Shown: one piece after another, positions 47,338 through 56,096 of the stretch
Layout: each line of letters begins with the position of its first letter
Numbering within the stretch: the first letter of the stretch is position 1
NCBI RefSeq assembly: GCF_014636635.1
Contig: NZ_BMEO01000001.1
Location: 186,001 to 250,000 of the forward strand
Reading direction: 5' to 3'
DNA: 64,000 nucleotides
Source of the DNA: Marinicella pacifica
GTDB lineage: Bacteria; Pseudomonadota; Gammaproteobacteria; Xanthomonadales; Marinicellaceae
The notes under the pieces: generated by a model
Database searches by the model: none
What the model was told of the DNA's origin: nothing
What the model saw: only the letters and a program-made list of their open reading frames with translations
Translations under genes and position numbers: made by a program

Positions 47338-49803
47338 TTAAAACCGAGCAGAATAACTGTTATAAAGGTTTTTCTGAAAACCGATAAACGCCTCTCTAAT
47401 TGAACTCAGGTCACCAAGGTGGGCTTTGGCATCCTGGATGGCGCGGTATTTTAATTGCAGTAAACTGGGTAATTTATCATTATCCAGTTCGTATACGCCA
47501 TTGGTAACATATTGTTTCAAAACGAAATCCAGGAACTCTTGTTGGGCATCCGTGTAATCAGCCAGCTTATGGTGTGCTCTGCTGGCGCGTTCGGCTCTGG
47601 GGACTAAATCTTTGTGGTAAGCGACATAATTTAAGACATCGAACAAATCGCTGTCTTCACCCCGCACCAATTGCCTTAAATCATCTAACTGGTCTTTGGT
47701 GTAACCCTTTTCTTCAAGCTCAGTTAGTAACTGCTGCCGGGTGTCGGGATTGCTCCATAATTTTCTCAATTGCTCTTCATTTTTAAATAACGCAGGTAAA
47801 TCACCAAATAAACGGTTGATAAATTCTTCGGCTGAAATCGGTGTCCCATCGGGGTCCCAGAACATGGTTTTTACCGTGCCATCAATTTCTAAGGCTTTAC
47901 CATTGGAGAGTTTTATCCTGACCAACTGTTTTGCGGGTGTATCACAGACACAAGGCGCATTCTCACATTCGGCACACATCTCAGGTTCTGCTTTTTCACA
48001 GGCACAGGGTTTTTGCCCACAAATATCGCACGGTGGTTTGGGTTCTCCATCGACCGCATCCGGCGCTTCAGCCGGACCGTCCCAAGCCGGATCTTTAAAG
48101 TGTTTGTGAGCGCGGGTGTAATCATAGACAGTGAAATAGTCCTTTCCGTCGAATAACCGTGTACCACGCCCGACAATCTGCTTAAATTCAACCATCGACT
48201 CCACCGGTCGTAATAACACAATATTCCGGATTTCCGGCGCATCCACGCCGGTGCTGAGTTTTTGTGAGGTGGTTAAAATAGTCGGAATATTTTTCTCATT
48301 ATCCTGAAAATCCCTTAAATGCCGTTCACCCATCGCACCATCATCCGCCGTGACGCGGTGACAATAGTTGCTGTTGGTGCTTTTCGACAGTTGATTAATC
48401 AGGTCACGAATATATGCAGCATGTACCTGAGTGGCACAAAACACCAAGGTCTTGTGGTTCTGGTTAATTAAATCCAAAAACTGCTTAACCCGAAAGCGTT
48501 CCACTTGTTCGATAATGATTTTTCGGCCGTAATCTTTATAAGTAAAGGTATCGCCGATTTCAGCTTCACCATGAATAATCTCATCGTCTGACGTGATGGT
48601 GTATTCATCGTAATTGGTTTGAATTTCTCTGACCCTAAAAGGTGATAAGAAACCGTCATTAATGCCCTCTTTCAGGGCATAGGTATAAACCGGCTCCCCA
48701 AAATATTCATAGGTATCACCATTGACATCACGTTTGGGTGTGGCAGTCAATCCCAATTGAACCGCCGGTGAAAAATGTTCCATAATGGCGCGCCAGGAAC
48801 TTTCATCATTAGCGCCCCCACGATGGCACTCATCGATAATGATTAAATCGAAAAAGTCAGGCGGGTACTGGCCAAAATTAAACGACGGCTTACTGTAACC
48901 CGGTTGATCTTCCGCGGCCATCGGATACTCTAAGTCTTCATCCGGAATAATATGACCTTGCTGTACTTCGGTCATAAAAGTCTGAAAAATGGTGAAGAAG
49001 ATATTGGCATTGGTCGGAACTTTGCCTCTTTTCTTAATTTCATCCGGTCGGATACGCACCTTGATGTTCTCATCGATGGTGTCGAAGGCATTGAATGAAT
49101 TAAACGCCTGGTCAGCCAGGATGTTTCTATCGGCCAGGAATAAAATACGCGGCCGACGACTCGCATCTCTTTTCAAGTTCCACTTGGCATGGAATAACTT
49201 CCAGGCGATTTGAAAAGCGATGGCGGTCTTTCCTGTACCTGTGGCCAAGGTAATAAGAATCCTATCCTGCTTGGCGGCAATGGCTTCCAGCACTTTGCTG
49301 ATGGCATTATTTTGGTAATATCGTGGTTGCCACGTTCCACCCCGATCTTCAAACGGCACTGAAAATAAGCGCTCTCGCCAGCGCGCGATTTCTTTTTTGT
49401 AATTTTCAATCGGCGAAGGAAACGTCATTTCCCATAATTCATCGGGTGTCGGGAAGCGTTTTACATCGCCTTCCGTCCCGGCTTCCATATCAATGCTGTA
49501 AATCTGCACACCATTGGTGGCAAAGGTGTAGCGGATATTTAATCGTTCGGCATAATCCTTGGCCTGACCCACACCATCGGTGTAATAGACATCCCTTTTC
49601 TTGGCTTCAACAACACCAATGCGACGGTTTTTATACTCTAAAACATAATCAGCCATTAAAGGCTTGGCCCTTCTACCCTGCCCTATTAAACGCCCTTGCG
49701 TAATCGGAAACTCCAACACCAAACGACTGCCCTCAACCACACCCCAGCCGGCGTCACGCAAAGCAGGTTCAATCAGGTCGTGCTTGGTTTGAGCTTCGTT
49801 CAT
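47338..49803 (-). CDS. hsdR: HsdR, type I restriction endonuclease and translocase subunit
   Basis: The product is 821 residues. The N-terminal nuclease domain has D52 (ADYVLEYKN) and E66-x-K68 (VVEAKKR), the PD-(D/E)xK set. The SF2 translocase follows: LATGTGKTAIAFQ (Walker A), IIDECHRGG (DECH) and GLTATPKRD. A cluster of Cys pairs (about 590-621: CDICGQKPCAC, MCAECENAPCVC) precedes the EcoEI-type C-terminal domain. It cuts DNA after translocation in complex with HsdM2-HsdS. Its start overlaps the preceding winged-helix ORF by four bases, far from hsdS. Confidence 0.95.
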   Translation of the reverse strand: MNEAQTKHDLIEPALRDAGWGVVEGSRLVLEFPITQGRLIGQGRRAKPLMADYVLEYKNRRIGVVEAKKRDVYYTDGVGQAKDYAERLNIRYTFATNGVQIYSIDMEAGTEGDVKRFPTPDELWEMTFPSPIENYKKEIARWRERLFSVPFEDRGGTWQPRYYQNNAISKVLEAIAAKQDRILITLATGTGKTAIAFQIAWKLFHAKWNLKRDASRRPRILFLADRNILADQAFNSFNAFDTIDENIKVRIRPDEIKKRGKVPTNANIFFTIFQTFMTEVQQGHIIPDEDLEYPMAAEDQPGYSKPSFNFGQYPPDFFDLIIIDECHRGGANDESSWRAIMEHFSPAVQLGLTATPKRDVNGDTYEYFGEPVYTYALKEGINDGFLSPFRVREIQTNYDEYTITSDDEIIHGEAEIGDTFTYKDYGRKIIIEQVERFRVKQFLDLINQNHKTLVFCATQVHAAYIRDLINQLSKSTNSNYCHRVTADDGAMGERHLRDFQDNEKNIPTILTTSQKLSTGVDAPEIRNIVLLRPVESMVEFKQIVGRGTRLFDGKDYFTVYDYTRAHKHFKDPAWDGPAEAPDAVDGEPKPPCDICGQKPCACEKAEPEMCAECENAPCVCDTPAKQLVRIKLSNGKALEIDGTVKTMFWDPDGTPISAEEFINRLFGDLPALFKNEEQLRKLWSNPDTRQQLLTELEEKGYTKDQLDDLRQLVRGEDSDLFDVLNYVAYHKDLVPRAERASRAHHKLADYTDAQQEFLDFVLKQYVTNGVYELDNDKLPSLLQLKYRAIQDAKAHLGDLSSIREAFIGFQKNLYNSYSARF

Positions 49804-50141
49804 TTATTTACAATTATCCAATGACCACCAAGATTATCACCTTTTCGCTCAATATATCCGGCCTTTTTGAGTTTGGCTTGATGATTTTCTACGGTTCTTG
49901 AAGTGACACCTAATTTTTCAGCCATTTTTTCAGCTGAATATTCAGGGTGTTTGTTTATTAATTTAAATGTCTCTTCAACTTTAATACCGAACTCGTTCCG
50001 AACTCGTTCCGAAATTGCTCCAAATGTATTCCGGGTTTTCTTCAGAGCACCCTCTTCAAAGCAGGCATCAATCAAAACAGAGTCAAGAAAGTAATAGTTA
50101 AATATTACATTATTTATCAGCATGTTACAAACTAGAGCCAT
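49800..50141 (-). CDS. Winged-helix ORF, probable C-terminal remnant of an AlbA_2/RecG-like protein
   Basis: The product is at most 113 residues. The C-terminal part reads INKHPEYSAEKMAEKLGVTS and RTVENHQAKLKKAGYIERKG, a winged helix like the tail of AlbA_2-type ATP-binding proteins. The first ~30 residues look non-native. A tandem 11-bp repeat (GAACTCGTTCC twice, about 49990-50012) and a 20-bp direct repeat with 50159-50178 lie in or at it. It overlaps hsdR by four bases. It is probably a truncated gene, and could still make a small DNA-binding protein. Confidence 0.6.
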   Translation of the reverse strand: MALVCNMLINNVIFNYYFLDSVLIDACFEEGALKKTRNTFGAISERVRNEFGIKVEETFKLINKHPEYSAEKMAEKLGVTSRTVENHQAKLKKAGYIERKGDNLGGHWIIVNK

Positions 50142-50178
50142 GTTTTATGCTACCCAGAATCAAAACAGAGTCAAGAAA
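50071..50178. repeat. Pair of 20-bp direct repeats
   Basis: ATCAAAACAGAGTCAAGAAA occurs at 50071-50090 and again at 50159-50178, 88 bp apart, spanning the start of the winged-helix ORF. It looks like a local duplication or insertion scar. Confidence 0.8.
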
Positions 50179-50182
50179 ACCA

Positions 50183-51652
50183 TCATGCCCAAAATGGTTC
50201 ATATCCACCTCTTGGATGTTCAGGGTCAGCCACTTTAATTAGATTCATATCCAGAGTCTTATTTATCACTTTGGTTGCTTGCGCAGCATTCTTCTTTTCA
50301 ATACCAAAACGCCCACATAAAGATTTATTTTTTAATTTTTTACCTTCTAAATATCTGATGATTGCATGTTGGTAACATGCACGGACTCTTTCATTCACAG
50401 ACATGTCAGCAAAGCTACGAGGAGAAAATAAAACAACTCTCATAGAATCATCATTTTCTTGAAACTTAGGAGGTGGCAGTTGATGAATCTCAATACTAAT
50501 CACCACCTTATCCAGTCCAGTACCTTGTTCTTCGCAAAAATTCATTCTACGCATCAAGGAAGCCAAAGCCTCATTCCGTGATCGTGGCGGTAAATCAATC
50601 ATTCTATCAGGCTTAACTAATGATTTACCAGGATTGGTAACTTCTAACCTACTGTCAAATAATTCGACCAAAGGCCCCATACCGCTTATCGTGAAATCCT
50701 GGTGAATAATGGCATTAGCAATAATTTCGCGTATGGCAATTTCAGGAAACAGTAACATTGACTGTCGTCGAACTTGACCAATATGTTCATTCACTGGTAA
50801 TAAATCGTTTATGTATGAAACAATGCCTTCAAAAGCTCTGGCATAGCCTCTTTTGCCATCAATACGTTGTTTAATCGTGCCTGCTTTATTTTCTCCATCA
50901 TAAGAAACAAAGCGAATCCCTTTACGGGAAACGGATGAACCAAAATCATCTAAATTCTCAGCAAAAAGAATGGCGCCAAGGTTGGTGATATTCCAATGAC
51001 TACCGACATCTTTAACTATCAAGAAATCACCAGCTAAACGCTCAAGAATACCAGACTTGTTGTCAGGTAAATTTTGATTTGTGAATTTAAAGTATGAAGT
51101 GTAATCTAATAATTTAAGCACCTCATCTGAAGTAACAAAAGATTTAGCGATGGCCTTTTCCCAATTGTAAGGGCGCAAATTCACAATCAATTTTTTATGG
51201 TGCTCAGGAAAGTCAGACAATCGAGGTGTGGCGCTACCAATACGCACATAAGAAATCTTATCAAATTCAACTGGGGTATTAATGACTGCCGGAATTTCCA
51301 ACAAAACCAGTAAGCCTTCCGGGTGCTTCACTTTTCTGAAACTAAATGCCAACCGTGGTTTGAGCTTTTGAGTTAGCCACATGATGAAAACTTGATTACC
51401 AACCTTTTTAGTATCAGGATCAAACTTGGTACCTAAAATGTTTTTGCTTTCATCTTCAACACCCCAAATCACGTAAGCAAAGTCCTGTTGTTCAATTCGA
51501 GCCGCGTTTGATAATGCCGAAATCAACTTGCCAATCATTTCGGTATCCGAATTATTGTGTTTGAACTCTACACAGGTAAATTCATTGTTGTTTGCAAGAA
51601 TTTCTTCTACCAATACCAAATCCCGTTTTATTTGTAACTCTTTTTCATTCAT
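50183..51652 (-). CDS. AlbA_2-domain ATP-binding protein (Schlafen/RecG-related)
   Basis: The product is 489 residues. An N-terminal AlbA_2/Schlafen-like domain (about 18-145) contains CVEFKHNNSDTEMIGKLISA and YVIWGVEDESKNILG. The central region has IREIIANAIIHQDF and the GHKL-like EEQGTGLDKV near residue 380, and a C-terminal winged helix closes it. These proteins are common near defence genes and mobile elements; the activity is not established. Its start overlaps the end of the hsdR stub, and it separates that stub from the true hsdR. Confidence 0.8.
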   Translation of the reverse strand: MNEKELQIKRDLVLVEEILANNNEFTCVEFKHNNSDTEMIGKLISALSNAARIEQQDFAYVIWGVEDESKNILGTKFDPDTKKVGNQVFIMWLTQKLKPRLAFSFRKVKHPEGLLVLLEIPAVINTPVEFDKISYVRIGSATPRLSDFPEHHKKLIVNLRPYNWEKAIAKSFVTSDEVLKLLDYTSYFKFTNQNLPDNKSGILERLAGDFLIVKDVGSHWNITNLGAILFAENLDDFGSSVSRKGIRFVSYDGENKAGTIKQRIDGKRGYARAFEGIVSYINDLLPVNEHIGQVRRQSMLLFPEIAIREIIANAIIHQDFTISGMGPLVELFDSRLEVTNPGKSLVKPDRMIDLPPRSRNEALASLMRRMNFCEEQGTGLDKVVISIEIHQLPPPKFQENDDSMRVVLFSPRSFADMSVNERVRACYQHAIIRYLEGKKLKNKSLCGRFGIEKKNAAQATKVINKTLDMNLIKVADPEHPRGGYEPFWA

Positions 51653-51752
51653 GGTTCCAATCCTTGCAAAGACTATTTACTTCTAACAGTCGCCAGCCAG
51701 CATTCCGCAAAGCAGGTTCAATCAGATCGTGTTTGGTTTGGGCTTCGTTCAT
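51645..51752 (-). pseudogene. Duplicated 5' stub of hsdR
   Basis: An ATG at 51752 starts MNEAQTKHDLIEPALRNAGW, which matches the first 20 residues of hsdR (MNEAQTKHDLIEPALRDAGW) with one change, and then diverges to a stop after 35 residues. The nucleotide match covers 51693-51752. The intact hsdR start is 1.95 kb further along the same strand. This is a remnant of duplication or insertion within the operon. Confidence 0.9.
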
Positions 51753-51761
51753 CAGAATTAT

Positions 51762-52229
51762 TTATTTTAAGTTTCTTTCCATAACATTATTTTCGTATGT
51801 CCTATCAGCAACCACGACATCTGATAGGCCTTCTTGCGCTTTTAAGTCATTAAAAACCACAGGATAATCCAAACAAACACGAATCAGCTTATCCATGGCT
51901 TTACTTTGCGTCACTTCATTACGCTCATATTTTGAAAAGGCATTGGCACCACCACCAAAGACCTGAGACGCTTGCGCTTGGGTCAGTCCCAATTCTTCTC
52001 TGGCTTGTTTGATTTCTGAGGAAGTTAACAGACCGTCGATGACTTTTTTAGCATCACGAAGATAATCATCACCACGTTGGATCTGTTGTTTTGAAACGAA
52101 CTCATGATTGCAGTTATTACACACTGAATATTCAATGTTAAAAGGAATATCCTGTCCTTTGTATTTAACCGTTTCTTTGCTTGTTAATATGTTGATGTCA
52201 TGTGACTGACACTTTTTACAATAACTCAT
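51762..52229 (-). CDS. mqsA: MqsA-like antitoxin
   Basis: The product is 155 residues. The N-terminal zinc finger has C4, C7, C37 and C40, the MqsA arrangement. The HTH_XRE domain has GLTQAQASQVFGGGANAFSK and a YERNE motif, typical of MqsA. The last ~25 residues are extra. It is the second gene of the pair, 21 bp after mqsR, and is expected to neutralise the toxin and repress the operon. Confidence 0.9.
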   Translation of the reverse strand: MSYCKKCQSHDINILTSKETVKYKGQDIPFNIEYSVCNNCNHEFVSKQQIQRGDDYLRDAKKVIDGLLTSSEIKQAREELGLTQAQASQVFGGGANAFSKYERNEVTQSKAMDKLIRVCLDYPVVFNDLKAQEGLSDVVVADRTYENNVMERNLK

Positions 52230-52250
52230 ATTGTTACCTCTTAATTCTCC

Positions 52251-52562
52251 TCAAAGATGAAATGATCCCAAGCTGATGCTCAGGCAATCATCGTGTAAAC
52301 TCAATTTGATATAGAGTTCATCATTGAATACTTCATCTTCATTGATTTTTTGATACATGCATTTATACACATCATCAATTTGACCGTCTTCATAGTTTAT
52401 GGTTTTGTGAAAATGGCTCGCTGTCAATTTCTCGATACAATCCGCCACATCCTTCAATTCATAGCCTAAATTTGCAATATCCAACCGAACTTTCAAACCG
52501 CGGTATTCAATATCCAAACGCTGAGCCGCTTCCCTGACCTTGTCTAAATCATAATGTGGCAT
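52251..52562 (-). CDS. mqsR: MqsR-like RNase toxin
   Basis: The product is 103 residues, near the 98 of E. coli MqsR. It has the LTASHFHKTINYEDGQIDDV segment corresponding to LSESDFYKSMTTYSDHTIWQ and a C-terminal strand region LYIKLSLHDDCLSISLGSF. MqsR is a RelE-fold mRNA interferase that cuts at GCU. The toxin-before-antitoxin order is the MqsRA arrangement. Confidence 0.85.
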   Translation of the reverse strand: MPHYDLDKVREAAQRLDIEYRGLKVRLDIANLGYELKDVADCIEKLTASHFHKTINYEDGQIDDVYKCMYQKINEDEVFNDELYIKLSLHDDCLSISLGSFHL

Positions 52563-52574
52563 TAACTCTCCATA

Positions 52575-52640
52575 TAACCATTATGGTTACTTTTTGCGTA
52601 AAATCAAATGGTTTTAGCGCTAAACCTAGGCTATTAAGCG
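52575..52640. promoter_or_regulatory. Palindromic operator region upstream of mqsR
   Basis: A perfect palindrome TAACCAT-T-ATGGTTA is at 52575-52589, just upstream of the mqsR start. GGTTTTAGCGCTAAACC and the pair CTAAACC/GGTTTAG follow. MqsA binds AACCT/AGGTT-type palindromes, so autoregulation is likely. Confidence 0.55.
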
Positions 52641-52771
52641 GTTTAGGTTGTTTTTTTGATTGATAGAAAGATTTTTGACAGGAATTTTGCATAAGAATGA
52701 CAATTATTGATACCGATGCCATATTGGCTATGGGTCTAATGGAATGGACTTTTTTGACTCGGGAGAGCATA

Positions 52772-54850
52772 TCAGATTCCATTCTCACTATTCTTATACA
52801 AATTTTCATCTATTTCAGGAACTTCAAAAATCATTGGTACATTTGATTTCATTGCCTTCCCAGCTGCAATCGCTTGTCTGAATTTCAAGTTTGGTAAAGT
52901 GTTAGCAATTCCTTCACCAAAGTAATTAGCTAAAAATTCACTGCTTGTTTTATCAAACTCCTGAAAAGAAATAATTGTATTACACTGCGTCAACACTGTT
53001 TTTGAAACATTAGCTGTTCTTTGAGCAATAACTAACAAGCCTATGTTGTATTTCCTTCCCTGTAATGCAATTTGAGCAATGCTGTTAACTGCAGCTTTTG
53101 ATGCAAAATCAGAGACTCCAAGCGAAGTTGGTTCTGGGATAATTGTATGTGCCTCCTCTAAAACTATACAAACTTTCTTACCAAATGACTGTTCTTTTTT
53201 TGCCAAAAAAAATAAAATCCGAAAAAATATTCTTGTATATTCAAGAATTGACCATGAATTAGATACGTCTGGTAGCTCAAAAATTGATAAGACATCATCA
53301 CCTTTTAAAAAGTCCTCCAGTGACTTTTTAAATAATTTTGCTGATTCCCTTTTATATTCATCAATAACGGTTTGATCTTTTTTATATCCTTTGTCTGATT
53401 CTTTTACTACTTCGTCTAGTAAATTAAATATTTGGGTTGAATCATTATCATTAATAGTTTTGCAAGTTTTTAAATCCTTAAACGCATCAATATACTCACC
53501 AGTAAAATCTATACAAATTACTTTAACATCTTCATCTTTTAAATATTCACGAATTAGGTTTCTTGAAAATACGGATTTCCCAGTTCCAGTAACTCCTAGG
53601 ACAGCAGTATGGTGTGTTAGCGCTAGTTCCTTACTTAATATAACCGGAAAGTTTGAATTAGGAATATGTCCAATTTTCAGTTCTCCGTCTTCAACCTGAA
53701 CATCTTCTATTTCGGAAGCCAACTTGACTGTTGAATTATTAACTGGAACCCAGCCAAATTTATCAAAGCTAGTACTTTCATGATTCCATGACCCCAACTG
53801 AATAGCTTCTCCTGTAATAAAACTGGATTGATTTTTTTCTTCTAATGAGTCAATTCTTGTCGTACCTTCAACAATTTGATAATAGACAAGGCAATTATTT
53901 ATATTAACCTCTACAAGCTGCCCTTCTTGAACAGGAATTTTTGAGTTATAAGTGAATTTCAAAGAACCTATGTTGGAATTCTCAGATACAACACCAACGA
54001 GTTTTTCTGTAATACCAGTATTGGGTTGTTCTTTATTTTTATAAACTACACCATTAACAAATTTAGATTTTAAAACATCTTTGTTAAAACATTTATTAAT
54101 CTCATTTGATGACAAGAACTTAAACCATTCCTCTTCTTCTAAAACAGTGTGATCAAGAACTAAACCAAATTTAATTTCATTATTATGTTTAAATTCAACA
54201 AAGCTGAACGGCGTTACTTTTTGTTTTTTAAAAAGCTTTGCAAGGTATATATTTCCTGACTGCACACTGAAAATCTTACCTATAGCATTCTCTGCGTTAA
54301 ATTCAGTATTTCTCTCAAATAATTGATCTATAGTTGATGCAATTGAAGGAACATTTAGAATCATGAATATAACCCAATACAAAAGCAAAGCATTAAATCC
54401 CTTTGTACTCATTCCAAATTGAATCAATGCCCCCCACAGAAAAAATGCTGAGAACAATGCTTGTGGCTTACCAATCAATCTGTTTATTCTCGAAACAAAC
54501 TGAATGAGTTTGTTTTCCATTGGCAAGGCCTGACTTCTGTTCCACATCAACAAGTAACTAGAAATTGCTAAATAGCCCACTCCGCTCAAAAAGAACCAAA
54601 AAATGGGTGTACGAAATTCTTGTTCAACCAGTAACAATGAAATGCCACCTGCTACTCCGTTAATAAAAACATTGGCATCTGTTGAGAAATGAGGTTGATC
54701 GATCAATGAAAGCAATATCAGCAATAAGAAGCCAGATGTAAACCAAAAATCATTAAGTAAAAAATCAAAGTTGCCTTTTGCATAAAAACCTACACCTATT
54801 AAAATAATCAAAGATATCCCTAAAAATATAAGTCGGTGTCTTCTACGCAT
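52772..54850 (-). CDS. Membrane-anchored HerA/FtsK-like ATPase in a type I R-M operon
   Basis: The product is 692 residues. The N-terminal ~170 residues carry about five or six hydrophobic spans (7-23, 35-51, 62-77, 83-102, 131-147, 151-170). A beta-rich middle (about 185-395) resembles the HAS-barrel of HerA proteins. The ATPase has Walker A GVTGTGKS at 419-426, Walker B VCIVLEEAH near 560-568, and QGRKYNIGLLVIAQR near 597-611, as in HerA/DUF87 translocases. It overlaps hsdS by eight bases, so it is cotranscribed with the methylase genes. The gene is AT-rich (one 60-base line counted has 18 G/C). Function is unknown. Confidence 0.85.
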   Translation of the reverse strand: MRRRHRLIFLGISLIILIGVGFYAKGNFDFLLNDFWFTSGFLLLILLSLIDQPHFSTDANVFINGVAGGISLLLVEQEFRTPIFWFFLSGVGYLAISSYLLMWNRSQALPMENKLIQFVSRINRLIGKPQALFSAFFLWGALIQFGMSTKGFNALLLYWVIFMILNVPSIASTIDQLFERNTEFNAENAIGKIFSVQSGNIYLAKLFKKQKVTPFSFVEFKHNNEIKFGLVLDHTVLEEEEWFKFLSSNEINKCFNKDVLKSKFVNGVVYKNKEQPNTGITEKLVGVVSENSNIGSLKFTYNSKIPVQEGQLVEVNINNCLVYYQIVEGTTRIDSLEEKNQSSFITGEAIQLGSWNHESTSFDKFGWVPVNNSTVKLASEIEDVQVEDGELKIGHIPNSNFPVILSKELALTHHTAVLGVTGTGKSVFSRNLIREYLKDEDVKVICIDFTGEYIDAFKDLKTCKTINDNDSTQIFNLLDEVVKESDKGYKKDQTVIDEYKRESAKLFKKSLEDFLKGDDVLSIFELPDVSNSWSILEYTRIFFRILFFLAKKEQSFGKKVCIVLEEAHTIIPEPTSLGVSDFASKAAVNSIAQIALQGRKYNIGLLVIAQRTANVSKTVLTQCNTIISFQEFDKTSSEFLANYFGEGIANTLPNLKFRQAIAAGKAMKSNVPMIFEVPEIDENLYKNSENGI

Positions 54851-56096
54851 GATATTCCTTGTTTTCAGTCAGCTCCCCAGCGAAGGCTTTTTGTAGAATG
54901 GATTTTTTTAATTCATCAAGTGAGGCGAGTTTATTTTTAAAAATATTTATTACACAATCTTTTTGATTCTCGAATAACTCAAGTTCATGAACAATTTCTT
55001 TCTGAATCTGAACAGGAGCAATTGGGATTTTCAAATTTTTTAACGACTTATAGTAAATGCCCACGACACTTGTGGTTCCAGATTTCATATTCTCAAGGTC
55101 GCTTTTAACCTTTGGTGAACAAAAAGCGTATGCAACAAATTCAGAAAGTAAAAAGTCTTTAAATTTTACTCTTAAAATATTGTTATTAAAGAGAACCGGG
55201 GCTTTGTATGTGGATTTATAGACACAAGTCTTTCCTACTAATTCATAGCTATTCCGAGTATTGAAAAGAAAATCCCCATTTTTTAAACTGTATTTATTTA
55301 CTTCATCTGTGCTAGCCTCAATGTAAGTAAATTTTGATTCATCCATACCATTCTCATTTTTAATATTACTCATTTTAAAATAACGAAATGAAAACTCGTT
55401 TGATTGCTGCTTACTGTTTCTTACAAGACCTATAAGAGACGAAGAAATTACGTTATCAAAAATTTCCTCTTCCCAACCCTCACCTTTTTGGCTGAAAATT
55501 TCATTGAGTTTGGATTGGAACAGTTCTTGGGCGTTTTGGATATTTTTTTCGATATTGGCTATGGCTTGGTCGATGGCGGCAAAGGCTTTGTCTAAGATGG
55601 CGACAATTTGTTTTTGTTCGGTGAGGGGTGGGATTGGGATTTGAAAACTTTTCATTTGTCCTAATGATAAGTTTTGTTGAGCAACTCCTCCTTTTAAGTT
55701 ATTGATTTGCTCAAGAGCATAGCCAGACGTTAATGCTGAAAATACATAATTAGTTAATAACTCAGGATTTTCTTTAAGTCTAATTATTGACAATGCTTGG
55801 TTTGTATTTGCAGGTAAAATATCATTTGTTACTATTGCAGTTCGACCTAAAGCGCCTGCAATTGAAAACAATATGTCACCTTCTTTTAATTTAGATCGTT
55901 TAAGGGCCTTATGTGCTTCTGTTGATATGTAAGCAAACTTTTCTTTAATAAATTTGCCATTTTCAGATATCGACTCAATTTTTACAAAATTCACTCCTTT
56001 TTCTAGAAATTTAAATCCAACAGATGTCGGAGTGGTTCCTTTTGTTATTACTTCAGACAGTTCACTCAATAACTTTATTTCCCAACCCGCTTTCAT
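54843..56096 (-). CDS. hsdS: HsdS, type I specificity subunit
   Basis: The product is 417 residues. Two target-recognition domains are visible: TRD1 (about 1-150, with the TTPTSVGFKFLEKGVNFVK start) and TRD2 (about 210-360). Each is followed by a long helix (IPPLTEQKQIVAILDKAFAA and VQIQKEIVHELELFE). HsdS sets the DNA sequence recognised by the methylase and nuclease complex. The target sequence cannot be read from the protein. It overlaps hsdM by four bases (ATGA). Confidence 0.93.
   Translation of the reverse strand: MKAGWEIKLLSELSEVITKGTTPTSVGFKFLEKGVNFVKIESISENGKFIKEKFAYISTEAHKALKRSKLKEGDILFSIAGALGRTAIVTNDILPANTNQALSIIRLKENPELLTNYVFSALTSGYALEQINNLKGGVAQQNLSLGQMKSFQIPIPPLTEQKQIVAILDKAFAAIDQAIANIEKNIQNAQELFQSKLNEIFSQKGEGWEEEIFDNVISSSLIGLVRNSKQQSNEFSFRYFKMSNIKNENGMDESKFTYIEASTDEVNKYSLKNGDFLFNTRNSYELVGKTCVYKSTYKAPVLFNNNILRVKFKDFLLSEFVAYAFCSPKVKSDLENMKSGTTSVVGIYYKSLKNLKIPIAPVQIQKEIVHELELFENQKDCVINIFKNKLASLDELKKSILQKAFAGELTENKEYHA

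Noticed and set aside
52549-52809. 86-residue minus-strand ORF overlapping the mqsR start and the end of the ATPase gene
   Set aside because: It lies over the mqsR operator and the 3' end of the ATPase gene, has no domain and is explained as a chance frame.
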